Assembly: GCF_031455295.1 (NCBI RefSeq)
Contig: NZ_JAVDSL010000001.1
Span: 1,550,001-1,614,000 of the forward strand
Direction: 5' to 3'
Length of the DNA: 64,000 bases
DNA from: Leifsonia sp. 1010
GTDB lineage: Bacteria > Actinomycetota > Actinomycetes > Actinomycetales > Microbacteriaceae
Shown here: positions 25,926 to 33,791 of the stretch, one piece after another
Position numbering within the stretch: the stretch's first letter is position 1
How the letters are laid out: each line of letters opens with the position of its first letter
The notes under the pieces: model-generated
The model's input: only the letters and a program-made list of their open reading frames with translations
The model's database searches: none
Told to the model about the DNA's origin: nothing
Made by a program: the position numbers and the translations under genes

Positions 25926-26040
25926 GTGCTGTGCCTCCTCCATTGGATTCATCCAGGTGATCGCCTTGCGTTGGTGGTGCCTGTCGTGCTGTCTTCGTGA
26001 GGATCGTCCGGGGCGTTCTCGCCCGGTCGGGTGGTTCACA

Positions 26041-26052
26041 ATCCTATAGGGT
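26041..26052. promoter_or_regulatory. GntR-type operator, fucose regulon site B
   Basis: atcctatagggt, a 12-bp dyad with one mismatched pair, in the 193-bp gap upstream of the fucose-cluster importer operon. A second CTATAT-like half lies about 12 bp to the right. Confidence 0.7.
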
Positions 26053-26118
26053 CTACGATATAGGCCTCATGCGGAGCTTAGAGCCGGGCCCGGGCGCGGG
26101 TCAAGAGGTCGGCCCGGT

Positions 26119-27483
26119 CTACGCGAAATCGATCGCGATGACATCGACGACCGCGTCCGATGCTGCCGGCGCGGGGATGTGGAGCTCGCCCAGCGGGTCG
26201 ACTCCGGGCGCCGGCTGCTCGTGCACCTCCAGGTTCACTTCGTAGGGGAGCTCCTCGCCGGTCGCCAGCAGGCGGACCCCGGTGACCCGGCCGACCGGGA
26301 TGCCGCGCACGACGACCTCCTCGATCGGACGCATCACCAGGTGCAGGTACAGCGTCCCCGGCCGGGCGGTGGACGGACCGTAGAAATCGACTCCGACGGT
26401 GGGGGCGACGTCGACGACGCTCTCGGCGTGCACGTCCATCCACTCGCCGATCTCCCCCAGGGTGCGCACCTGCGACTCGTTGAGGCTGCCGTCGCCCTTC
26501 GGGCCGATGTTCAGCAGGAGGTTGCCGCCGCGCGACGCCACTTCGATCAGCGTCGTGATCAGGGAGGTGGTGCTCTTGCTCTTGGTGTCGCCGGGTCGCC
26601 ACGCCCACATCTGCCCGATGGTCATGCACAGCTCCCACGGCCCGTCGGGCGCCGTGACAGGGAAGCCCTGCTCGGGCGTCTTGTAGTCCCCCTGGCCGAG
26701 CAGGCGGTCGTTGATGACGACATCCGGCTGCAGGGACTTGATGAGGGCGCGCAGGCCCGCGCTGTCCCACTCCTGCTCGGACCGCTCCCACTCGCCGTCG
26801 AACCAGAGCAGGTCGATGGTGCCGTAGCGGGTGAGCAGCTCGGTGAGCTGGCCGCGCAGATACGCCTGGTACCGCTGCCACTGCTCGGGCGTCGCGCGGC
26901 GGTGGCGGTCGTCGGCGACCGGCGTGCCGGCGTTGGCGGGGTCGCCGGCGGCCGGCCAGTGCTCGAGCGCGTACGGGCGGTCCTCCATGCGGAAGGCGGG
27001 GTAGTCCGGGTGGTTCCAGTCCGGGAGGCTGTAGTAGATGCCGACACGGATGCCCTCCGCGCGGATCGCCTCGACGAACTCGCGCGTGATGTCGCGACCG
27101 AAGGGCGAGTGCTCGATACCGAAGTCGGACTGCTCGGTGTGGAACATCGCGTAGCCCGCGTGGTGGCGGGCGGTGAAGACGACGTAGCGGGCGCCCGCGC
27201 GCTTCGCGAGACGGGCCAGAGCGACCGCATCCCACTCGACCGGGTTGAAGGTCGCCGCGGTGGACTGGTACTCGTCGACGGACACGGTGTCCTCGACGCC
27301 GTCGGAACCGGGGATGATGGAACGACCGACCAGCGGCCAGGAGATCTCGATCCCCTGCTGGCTGGCGTGGTCCCAGTGCACGAACAGGCCGAAGCCCGCT
27401 CCGATGAACCACTCGCCTCCGGGCAAACGGAAGTCGGTGGGCCGGACGAACGAGGCGGGGGGTGCGTCGAGCGCGGTGGTCAC
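26119..27483 (-). CDS. GH29 alpha-L-fucosidase 1
   Basis: A 454-residue GH29 enzyme releasing L-fucose with retention. The N-terminus has FGLFVHWDHA near residue 35; TARHHAGYAMF near 108 is the usual substrate-binding His pair; the nucleophile is Asp229 in DLLWFDGEW. RGGNLLLNIGPKGDG follows near 335, and a C-terminal beta domain ends the protein. No signal peptide. The GTG at 27483 has AAGGAGA 6 nt upstream; longer reading through 30276 is spurious. Divergent from a second, different GH29, with a GntR-type site between them. Confidence 0.9.
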   Translation of the reverse strand: MTTALDAPPASFVRPTDFRLPGGEWFIGAGFGLFVHWDHASQQGIEISWPLVGRSIIPGSDGVEDTVSVDEYQSTAATFNPVEWDAVALARLAKRAGARYVVFTARHHAGYAMFHTEQSDFGIEHSPFGRDITREFVEAIRAEGIRVGIYYSLPDWNHPDYPAFRMEDRPYALEHWPAAGDPANAGTPVADDRHRRATPEQWQRYQAYLRGQLTELLTRYGTIDLLWFDGEWERSEQEWDSAGLRALIKSLQPDVVINDRLLGQGDYKTPEQGFPVTAPDGPWELCMTIGQMWAWRPGDTKSKSTTSLITTLIEVASRGGNLLLNIGPKGDGSLNESQVRTLGEIGEWMDVHAESVVDVAPTVGVDFYGPSTARPGTLYLHLVMRPIEEVVVRGIPVGRVTGVRLLATGEELPYEVNLEVHEQPAPGVDPLGELHIPAPAASDAVVDVIAIDFA

Positions 27484-27531
27484 GGGAACTCTCCTTCGAG
27501 TGGGGGAATCGCATCGTTGAAGACGGATGCT

Positions 27532-27547
27532 ATTGCCTATAGGATAT
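27532..27547. promoter_or_regulatory. GntR-type operator, fucose regulon site C
   Basis: attgcctataggatat, between the two divergent fucosidase genes. The TAGGAT at 27540-27545 could be the -10 of the rightward operon, so a bound repressor would block it directly. Confidence 0.75.
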
Positions 27548-27609
27548 GGATTCCGGACGCATCCCACAATCGCTCCGGCGCATCCATTCGACGACGAAGG
27601 AGACCACCC

Positions 27610-28974
27610 GTGGCCATGTTCACAGACGATCCCGTCCGCCCGGAGAACTACCGCCGGTTCGAGCGCGAGGTGCCGCAGTGGTTCACCGACGCCAAGCTCG
27701 GGATCTTCGTGCACTGGGGGCCGTACTCGGTGCCAGCGTGGGCCGAGCCGATCGGCGAGCTGGGCACGATCGAGAAGGGGTACTGGTTCGCGCACAACCC
27801 GTACGCCGAGTGGTACTACAACACCATCCGCATCCCCGGCAGCCCGGCCGCCGAGCACCAGCGGGAGGTCTACGGCGGGGCGCCCTACGACGACTTCATC
27901 GACCAGTGGGACCCGGTCGACTTCGACCCCGAGGCGTTCATCGCGCTCGTGAAGAGCACCGGCGCCCGCTACTTCGTGCCCACCACGAAGCATCACGACG
28001 GTGTGACCCTGTGGGACGCGCCCGGCACCGACGGCCGCAACACCGTCGCCCGCGGACCGCACCGCGACCTCGTCGGCGCTTTCGAGCAGGCGACCCGTGC
28101 GGCCGGCCTGCGATTCGGCGTCTACTACTCCGGCGGGCTCGACTGGCACTACTCCGAGCTGGAGCCGATCACCGACGACGGCCAGGCCTTCCGCCGTCCC
28201 GTCGACGCCGGCTACGCCGAGTACGCGTACGAGCACGTCGCCGACCTCATCGACCGCTACCGTCCGGATGTGCTCTGGGGCGACATCGAGTGGCCGGATG
28301 CGGGCAAGCCCAGCGGTCCGCACAGCATGGAGCGGCTGTTCGAGAAGTTCTACGCGGCCGCCCCCGACGGCGTCTCGAACGACCGCTGGGGCGAGACGCA
28401 CTGGGACTTCCGCACCAGCGAGTACCAGAACGGCACCAACGTCGAGGGCGCCGGCGCGTGGGAGAACTGCCGCGGGATCGGGTACTCCTTCGGGTACAAC
28501 ACGCTCGAGGACGAGCGCCACATGCTGAGCGGCCCGGATGCGGTGAAGACGTTCGTCGACATCGTCTCGCGCGGCGGCAACCTGCTGCTCAACGTCGGGC
28601 TGACCGCGCGCGGGACCGTACCCGATCTGCAGCGGCGGACGCTGGAGCACCTGGCCGCGTGGAACGCGGTGAACGGGGATGCCGTGTTCGGCTCGCAGGT
28701 GTTGGACGCATCCGTCGCCCGTCCGTCGGACGAGCCGTGGGTGCGCTGGACGCGCGGCGGCGAGGGCGACTCGACCGACTCGATCGCGAACGCGTTCGTC
28801 GACGCGACCGGTTCGGTGCGCCTCGAGGGCGTGTCGGCTGCGGTGGATGCGGACAGCGCGCGGCTCGCGGACGGCACGCCGGTCGCCGCGACGCGGGACG
28901 GTGACGCGATCGCCCTGACCCTCCCGGAGCCGGCGGTCGCCGGGCCTTCCCTCGTCCGGTTCGACCTGGTCTGA
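27610..28974 (+). CDS. GH29 alpha-L-fucosidase 2
   Basis: A 454-residue GH29 enzyme, clearly different in sequence from its divergent neighbour. Landmarks are LGIFVHWGPYSVPAW near residue 33, TTKHHDGVTLWDA near 128, the nucleophile Asp225 in DVLWGDIEW, and RGGNLLLNVGLTARG near 325. It has the shorter catalytic loops and a small C-terminal beta domain, and no signal peptide. The GTG at 27610 has GAAGGAGA 6 nt upstream; ATG two codons later is possible. The lactonase gene follows after 3 bp in the same operon. Two different GH29s suggest attack on different fucosyl linkages. Confidence 0.9.
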   Translation: MAMFTDDPVRPENYRRFEREVPQWFTDAKLGIFVHWGPYSVPAWAEPIGELGTIEKGYWFAHNPYAEWYYNTIRIPGSPAAEHQREVYGGAPYDDFIDQWDPVDFDPEAFIALVKSTGARYFVPTTKHHDGVTLWDAPGTDGRNTVARGPHRDLVGAFEQATRAAGLRFGVYYSGGLDWHYSELEPITDDGQAFRRPVDAGYAEYAYEHVADLIDRYRPDVLWGDIEWPDAGKPSGPHSMERLFEKFYAAAPDGVSNDRWGETHWDFRTSEYQNGTNVEGAGAWENCRGIGYSFGYNTLEDERHMLSGPDAVKTFVDIVSRGGNLLLNVGLTARGTVPDLQRRTLEHLAAWNAVNGDAVFGSQVLDASVARPSDEPWVRWTRGGEGDSTDSIANAFVDATGSVRLEGVSAAVDADSARLADGTPVAATRDGDAIALTLPEPAVAGPSLVRFDLV

Positions 28975-28977
28975 GCC

Positions 28978-29811
28978 ATGGCGATCGACGCGCACCTTCA
29001 CCTGTGGGACCTCGAGCACGGGACCTACTCGTGGCTGTCCGACGCGGTCGCCCCGATCAACCGCACGTTCACGCTCGCCGAGGCGGAACCGCAGCTGCGG
29101 GAGGCCGGGGTGGACGGGGTCGTGCTCGTCCAGGCGGCGAGCACGACCGAGGACTCCGCGGCGATGTTCGCCGTCGCTGCGGAGTCGCCGCTGGTCGTCG
29201 GCGTGGTTGCGTGGGTCGACCTGCTCGACCCCGACCGGGTCGGAGAGCAGCTGGACCGGTGGGCTGGGGCGGGGCCGCTTGTCGGAATCCGGCACCTCAT
29301 CCACGACGAACCCGACCCGGACTGGCTGGCGCAGGAGCCGGTGCGCCGGTCGCTCGGTGTGCTCGCCTCCCGCGGGCTGACGTTCGACGTGATCGGGGTT
29401 CTCCCGCGGCACCTGGAGCACGCGGTCGCGCTCGCCGACGAGCTGCCGGAGCTGCGGCTCGTCATCGACCACCTCGGAACGCCGCCGGTCGGCGCGGAAC
29501 CCGGTGACTGGGGGAGGCTGATGGATTCGCTTGCGCGCCGCCCGAACGTCTTCGCGAAGCTGTCCGGCCTGACGACCCTCGGGCCGGCCGGGCGCGCGTC
29601 GGCCGCGGACCTGCGTCCGTACGTCGATCGTGCGCTCGCCGCATTCGGCCCGTCGCGCCTCCTCTACGGCGGCGACTGGCCGGTCTCGACCCTCGCGACG
29701 CCCTACGCAGAAACCATGGCGACCACGCGCGCCCTCCTGGAGCCGCTGACCCCCGCCGAGCGCGACGAGGTGCTCGCCGGCACCGCGGCTCGCGCCTACC
29801 GCCTCCCCTGA
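28978..29811 (+). CDS. L-fucono-1,5-lactonase (amidohydrolase family)
   Basis: A 277-residue amidohydrolase-2 (COG3618-type) protein. The metal motif HLHLWD starts at residue 6, IDHLGTPP is near 163, and LYGGDWPV near 225 carries the C-terminal metal Asp. Members of this group hydrolyse L-fuconolactone to L-fuconate, which is what the pathway requires between the aldose dehydrogenase and the dehydratase. It is translationally close to fucosidase 2 (3-bp gap), so it shares operator C. Confidence 0.88.
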   Translation: MAIDAHLHLWDLEHGTYSWLSDAVAPINRTFTLAEAEPQLREAGVDGVVLVQAASTTEDSAAMFAVAAESPLVVGVVAWVDLLDPDRVGEQLDRWAGAGPLVGIRHLIHDEPDPDWLAQEPVRRSLGVLASRGLTFDVIGVLPRHLEHAVALADELPELRLVIDHLGTPPVGAEPGDWGRLMDSLARRPNVFAKLSGLTTLGPAGRASAADLRPYVDRALAAFGPSRLLYGGDWPVSTLATPYAETMATTRALLEPLTPAERDEVLAGTAARAYRLP

Positions 29812-29819
29812 CCCGCGAG

Positions 29820-29872
29820 ATTCGTGCCGAATGTGCGGAATGCGGCGCGCAAAGCGCACATTCGGCACGAAT
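29820..29872. repeat. Family-A hairpin, copy 1
   Basis: Perfect 18-bp arms (29820-29837 / 29855-29872) around a 17-nt loop (gaatgcggcgcgcaaag). It starts 8 bp after the lactonase stop and may double as its terminator. Confidence 0.9.
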
Positions 29873-29943
29873 GTGCGCGCCCTCTCCCCACCGCGGCGTG
29901 AGATTTGCGCCAAGTCGCGGTCCCGCGCCTCACGTCCCGGCGA

Positions 29944-29998
29944 GATTTGCGCCAAATCGCGGTTCTGGGCGCCGCATTCCCGCGATTTGGCGCAAGTC
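29944..29998. repeat. Family-B hairpin, copy 1
   Basis: Arms gatttgcgccaaatcgcgg (29944-29962) and its complement with one mismatch (29980-29998) around a 17-nt loop. Confidence 0.9.
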
Positions 29999-30051
29999 GT
30001 GGGGTGATCCGCCGTCTCCTTCGAGTGCACCCTCTCGCGGCTCCCCGCGAG

Positions 30052-30104
30052 ATTCCTGCCGAATGTGCGGAATGCGCGCCGCAAAGCGCACATTCGGCAC
30101 GAAT
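30052..30104. repeat. Family-A hairpin, copy 2
   Basis: Arms at 30052-30069 and 30087-30104 with one mismatch in the left arm (cctgcc for cgtgcc); loop again 17 nt. Confidence 0.9.
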
Positions 30105-30190
30105 CTGCGCAGGCTCTCACGGCGTTCGCCCGATCTCTGCGGCGCGAGATTTGCGCCAAATCGCGGTTCCGCCCATCGGGTTCCCGTGGA

Positions 30191-30244
30191 GACTTGCGCC
30201 AAATCGTGGTTTTGGGGGCCGCTTCCCGCGATTTGGCGCAAATC
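30191..30244. repeat. Family-B hairpin, copy 2
   Basis: Arms 30191-30209 and 30226-30244 with two mismatches and a 16-nt loop. Confidence 0.88.
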
Positions 30245-30298
30245 GCGGGGTGATCCGCCGTCGCCTCCGAGTACACACCTCTCGCTGCTCCCCGCGAG

Positions 30299-30351
30299 AT
30301 TCGTGCCGAATGTGCGGTATGCGGCGCGCTAAGCGCACATTCGGCACGAAT
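30299..30351. repeat. Family-A hairpin, copy 3
   Basis: Perfect 18-bp arms (30299-30316 / 30334-30351), loop 17 nt. Copies are 232 and 247 bp apart. Confidence 0.9.
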
Positions 30352-30436
30352 GTCGGCGCCCTCACGGCGTTCGCCCCGATCTCGCGGGGGGGCGGGGCCG
30401 CATTGCCGTGATTTGGCGCAAATCGTGCGCGGAGGG

Positions 30437-31699
30437 TTAGGCGTCGGCGTCCTCGCGCGCCGGGGCGGGGCGGAGGGGGTGGAGGCGGGTGAGTTGGGTG
30501 ACGTGGTGGGGGGCGAGTTCGGCGAGCGACCGTACTTGGAGGAGTTTCATGGTGCGGGTGAGTTGGTCGGTGAGGATCTGGATGGTGCGGTCGACCCCGG
30601 CACGCCCGCCGGCCATGAGCCCGTAGAGGTATGCCCGTCCGATCAGGGTGAACTTGGCGCCGAGGGCGTACGCGGCGATGATGTCGGCGCCGTTCATGAT
30701 GCCGGTGTCGATCGCGACCTCGGTGTGCTGCCCCACCTCGCGCACGACGGACGGGAGCAGGTGGAACGGGATGGGGGCGCGGTCGAGTTGGCGTCCGCCG
30801 TGGTTGGAGAGCACGATCCCATCCACCCCGTGATCGACCAGGGTGCGCGCGTCCTCGAGGGTTTGCACGCCTTTGATGACGAGTTTCCCGGGCCACATGT
30901 CGCGGATGATCTTCAGGTCGTCGTAGTTGATCGACGGATCCATCGCCGCGTTCAGCAGGTCCCCGACCGTCCCACCGGTTGAGGACAGGGACGCGAACTC
31001 GAGTTTCGGGGTGGTCAGGAAGTCATACCACCACCACGGGCGCGGGATCGCGTTCACGATGGTGCCGAGGGTGAGCTGGGGTGGGATGGAGAACCCGTTG
31101 CGCTTATCCCGCAACCTGGCCCCCGCGATCGGAGTGTCCACGGTGAAGAACAACGTGTCGAACCCCGCCGCCGCCGCCCGCTCCACCAGGCCATAACTGA
31201 TCTCGCGTTGCCGCATCACATACAACTGGAACCAGTTCCGCCCGTGCGGGTTCGCCGCCTTCACATGCTCGATCGACGTCGTCCCCAGCGTGGACAGGGT
31301 GAACGGGATCCCCGCCGCCCCCGCAGCACCCGCCCCCGCGGTCTCACCCTCGGTCTGCATCAACCTCGTGAACCCGGTCGGCGCGATCCCGAACGGCAAC
31401 GCCGACGGCCCACCCCAAATCTGGCACGACGTGTTCACCTGCGACACGTCCCGCAGGATCGACGGGTGGAACTCCACATCCTGAAACGCCTGCCGCGCCC
31501 TGGCCAACGACAGCTCCCCCTCGGCCGCGCCCTCGGTGTAATCGAACGCGGCCTTCGGGGTGCGGCGGCGGGCGATCCTGGCCAGATCCTCGATCGTCAA
31601 CGCCGACTCCAGCCGCCGCTTCTTCAGATTCAGCTCCGGCCGCTTGAACCGCATCAACTCCAGCAACTCCGCCGGACGCGGCAACTGACGCTCGACCAT
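30437..31699 (-). CDS. FMN-dependent L-lactate dehydrogenase / alpha-hydroxy-acid oxidase
   Basis: A 420-residue member of the LldD family, oxidising L-lactate to pyruvate at the inner membrane face. FMN and substrate motifs: [11 protein letters not shown] near residue 55, [13 protein letters not shown] near 112, and the catalytic His/Arg in SNHGGRQLD near 305. The ATG has GAGGTAAC 4-8 nt upstream. Third gene of the FAH-SDR-lldD operon, 4 bp after the SDR stop. In this setting it consumes the L-lactate produced by the 2,4-diketo-3-deoxy-L-fuconate hydrolase. Lactate 2-monooxygenase or a related oxidase is the alternative. Confidence 0.85.
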   Translation of the reverse strand: MVERQLPRPAELLELMRFKRPELNLKKRRLESALTIEDLARIARRRTPKAAFDYTEGAAEGELSLARARQAFQDVEFHPSILRDVSQVNTSCQIWGGPSALPFGIAPTGFTRLMQTEGETAGAGAAGAAGIPFTLSTLGTTSIEHVKAANPHGRNWFQLYVMRQREISYGLVERAAAAGFDTLFFTVDTPIAGARLRDKRNGFSIPPQLTLGTIVNAIPRPWWWYDFLTTPKLEFASLSSTGGTVGDLLNAAMDPSINYDDLKIIRDMWPGKLVIKGVQTLEDARTLVDHGVDGIVLSNHGGRQLDRAPIPFHLLPSVVREVGQHTEVAIDTGIMNGADIIAAYALGAKFTLIGRAYLYGLMAGGRAGVDRTIQILTDQLTRTMKLLQVRSLAELAPHHVTQLTRLHPLRPAPAREDADA

Positions 31700-31703
31700 C
31701 GGG

Positions 31704-32450
31704 TTACCTCCGCGGCCGCAGCGAGTACATCCCGCCGTCGACCGGCAGGATGACGCCGTTGCTCGACCCGGACGTCGGCGACGCGAGGTAGGCGACCGCC
31801 TCTGCGACCTCCTGCGGCTGCACCAGGCGTCCGCTCGGCTGGCGCGCTTCGAGCGCCGCGCGCTCCGCGTCCGGGTCGGCGGCGGAGTCAAGCAGGCGGC
31901 CGACCCAGGGCGTGTCGGCGGTGCCGGGGGCGACGGCGTTGACGCGGATGCCCAAAGGCAGGCAGTCGGCGGCGATCGCGAGGGTCATGGCCGAGATGGC
32001 GCCCTTGGATGCGGCGTACAGCACTCGCTGCGGGAGTCCGGCCCAGGCGACGATGGAGCTGGTGAGCACGACCGCGGGCGACGGCGACTCCTTGAGGTGC
32101 GGCATCGCGTGCCGGATGGTCCGGGCCGAGCCGATCACGTTGACGTTGAGCACGCGCATCCACTCGTCGTCGTCGTTCGCCTCGATGTCGCCCTGCGCGC
32201 CGATCCCGGCGTTCGCGATGACGATGTCGAGGCGCCCGGCGTCGGCAACGACCGCGGCGATGGCGTCCCGCACGCTGGCGTCGTCGCCGATGTCGCAGCG
32301 GATGCCGGTGTGCGGGGCGCTCACGGCGTCCGGGTCGAGGTCGAGCGCGAACACGCGCGCTCCCTGGGCGGCCAGCTCGTCGGCGATCGCCCGGCCGAGC
32401 CCGGACGCACCGCCGGTGACGGCGGCCACCAGGCCATCGAAGTGCGACAT
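31704..32450 (-). CDS. SDR, probable 2-keto-3-deoxy-L-fuconate dehydrogenase
   Basis: A 248-residue short-chain dehydrogenase. NAD site TGGASGLGR at residues 13-21, NAGIG near 85, catalytic Ser in LTSSIVAW and YxxxK as YAASK near 155, C-terminal VDGGMYS. The acidic residue after the second strand (ALDLD) points to NAD. It fits the dehydrogenation of 2-keto-3-deoxy-L-fuconate to the 2,4-diketo acid, the step before the FAH hydrolase encoded just upstream (38-bp gap). Function from pathway context; SDR class is certain. Confidence 0.85.
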   Translation of the reverse strand: MSHFDGLVAAVTGGASGLGRAIADELAAQGARVFALDLDPDAVSAPHTGIRCDIGDDASVRDAIAAVVADAGRLDIVIANAGIGAQGDIEANDDDEWMRVLNVNVIGSARTIRHAMPHLKESPSPAVVLTSSIVAWAGLPQRVLYAASKGAISAMTLAIAADCLPLGIRVNAVAPGTADTPWVGRLLDSAADPDAERAALEARQPSGRLVQPQEVAEAVAYLASPTSGSSNGVILPVDGGMYSLRPRR

Positions 32451-32488
32451 CCTTGTCTCCTTGCAGTGAGGGTGGGTGATGGATGCGG

Positions 32489-33340
32489 TCAGAGCGCCGG
32501 CCGCACGGTCGAACGCTGCGCGCCCAGGCCGTCGACTTCGACCTCGACCTCGTCGCCGACGGTGAGGTACGGGAAGCGACCGGAGAGGCCGACCCCCTCG
32601 GGGGTGCCCGTGTTGATGAGGTCGCCCGGTTCGAGCACGGTGAACCGGCTGAGCCGGTAGACGATCTCGGCGACGTTGAAGATGAGGTCGCTGGTGTTCG
32701 AGTCCTGGCGCGATTCGCCGTTGACGCGCGAACGGATGCCGAGCCCGCTCCCGTCGCCGACCTCGGCGGCGGGGACAAGCCACGGTCCCAGCGGGTTGAA
32801 GGTCTCGAAGCTCTTGCCCTTGCTCCACTGACCGAGGGAGCGCTGCAGCTGGTACTCGCGCTCGGACACATCGTTGGCGACCGCGAAGCCGGCGATGTGG
32901 TCGATGGCCTGCTCGGGGGAGTCGAGGTAGCGGGCGCGCTTGCCGATGACCACGGCGAGTTCGACCTCCCAGTCGGTGGTCGTGGACCCGGGCGGGAGCA
33001 GGATGTCGTCGTTCGGCCCGACGACGGTGTTGGGGTGCTTGTAGAAGACGACGATGTCGGTGGGCGGCTCGGAGCCTGACTCGCGGGCGTGCGCCGCGTA
33101 GTTCATCCCGATGCAGATGACCGCTTGCGGGCGGGCGATGGGGGCGCCGATGCGGAGCCCGGGCGGGTCGAGCTCGGGGAGGTCGCCGGCAGCCGCGGCG
33201 GCCTCAGCGCGCGCGAGGCCGTCGTCGGCGAGGAAGGCGCCGTCGATGTCGGCGGTGAGGGGGCGCAGGTCCCACGTGGTGGTTCCGTCGGTGACGACGG
33301 GGATCTCCGCTCCCGGCTCGCCGAGTCGCATGAATCGCAT
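32489..33340 (-). CDS. FAH-family hydrolase, probable 2,4-diketo-3-deoxy-L-fuconate hydrolase
   Basis: A 283-residue fumarylacetoacetate-hydrolase-fold enzyme. Landmarks are IGMNYAAHARE near residue 77, FYKHPNTVVGPNDDI near 98, and DWEVELAVVIG near 122, whose Glu residues with a later Asp (NDVSER region) bind the divalent metal. The fucose-pathway enzyme cleaves 2,4-diketo-3-deoxy-L-fuconate to pyruvate and L-lactate. First gene of the operon with the SDR and lactate dehydrogenase, under GntR-type site D, divergent from the mutarotase. Confidence 0.87.
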   Translation of the reverse strand: MRFMRLGEPGAEIPVVTDGTTTWDLRPLTADIDGAFLADDGLARAEAAAAAGDLPELDPPGLRIGAPIARPQAVICIGMNYAAHARESGSEPPTDIVVFYKHPNTVVGPNDDILLPPGSTTTDWEVELAVVIGKRARYLDSPEQAIDHIAGFAVANDVSEREYQLQRSLGQWSKGKSFETFNPLGPWLVPAAEVGDGSGLGIRSRVNGESRQDSNTSDLIFNVAEIVYRLSRFTVLEPGDLINTGTPEGVGLSGRFPYLTVGDEVEVEVDGLGAQRSTVRPAL

Positions 33341-33384
33341 CGAGGGTCCTTTCGCTCGCCTTCCGGCATCGAGACTATTACTAT

Positions 33385-33396
33385 TTCCTATAGGAA
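33385..33396. promoter_or_regulatory. GntR-type operator, fucose regulon site D
   Basis: ttcctataggaa, a perfect 12-bp palindrome between the divergent FAH operon and the mutarotase gene, overlapping AT-rich promoter sequence. Confidence 0.8.
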
Positions 33397-33440
33397 TTCA
33401 AACCACGGAATGCAAACCACGGACGCAAAGGAGCACCCGG

Positions 33441-33773
33441 ATGCGCGTCGCGCTTCACTCCATCATCCGCGACGGCCACGAGGCCGCCTACGACGCCGCG
33501 CACGCCGCCATCCCGGAAGACCTGGTCGCGTCGTTCGAACGCCTCGGCATCCACGACTGGCAGATCTGGCGCAGCGGGCGCGACCTGTTCCATCTGGTCG
33601 ACTGCGACGACTTCGCCGCGGCGATGCGTGCGCTGGACGACGACCCCGCCAACCAGCGGTGGCAGGAGTCGATCAACCGCCATGTCGACCATTTCGCCGC
33701 GTCGGGCCCCGGCGCCGAGGGGATGGTGCTGCCGCAGGTCTGGAGCCTCGCGGCCCAGCGCGACGGCGCCTGA
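33441..33773 (+). CDS. L-rhamnose/L-fucose mutarotase family protein
   Basis: A 110-residue protein of the RhaM-like (DUF718, COG3254) fold, which interconverts alpha and beta anomers of 6-deoxyhexoses. Typical features are an N-terminal strand and His (LHSIIRDGHEAAYDAAH), GIHDWQIWRSGRDLFHLVDC near residue 45, and NRHVDHF near 82. ATG with AAAGGAG 6 nt upstream. It shares operator D with the FAH operon, so L-fucose is the likely substrate rather than L-rhamnose. Confidence 0.85.
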   Translation: MRVALHSIIRDGHEAAYDAAHAAIPEDLVASFERLGIHDWQIWRSGRDLFHLVDCDDFAAAMRALDDDPANQRWQESINRHVDHFAASGPGAEGMVLPQVWSLAAQRDGA

Positions 33774-33791
33774 GACGGTCCGCCGTCAGGC
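33768..33791. terminator. Imperfect hairpin between convergent genes
   Basis: gcctgagacgg / ccgtcaggc pairs with a 2-nt bulge across the stops of the mutarotase and the CE7-like esterase. Weak; may serve both. Confidence 0.35.

Larger units (their letters stand above)
29814..30424. repeat. Intergenic island of two interleaved palindromic repeat families
   Basis: This 610-bp gap contains about 2.5 copies of a composite unit of roughly 240 bp, each with one family-A hairpin (attcgtgccgaatgtgcg arms) and B elements (gatttgcgccaaatcgcgg arms). Spacer segments such as ggggtgatccgccgtc and ctccccgcgaga also repeat (30003/30249; 30041/30288). The arms are themselves small dyads (TTCG-TGC-CGAA; GATTTG-CGC-CAAATC), so the palindromes are nested. 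B arms occur singly at 29902-29920, 30148-30166 and 30406-30424. No gene is supported; all open frames here are incidental. Confidence 0.9.

Noticed and set aside
26119-30276. A 1385-residue open frame covering the fucosidase and lactonase region
   Set aside because: Only the first fucosidase part has domain similarity and a ribosome site; the rest is antisense to fucosidase 2 and the lactonase and crosses the repeat island.
29814-30424. A tRNA cluster or riboswitch
   Set aside because: Stems of 18-19 bp with short loops do not fold as cloverleaves, and no aptamer-like conserved core is visible.
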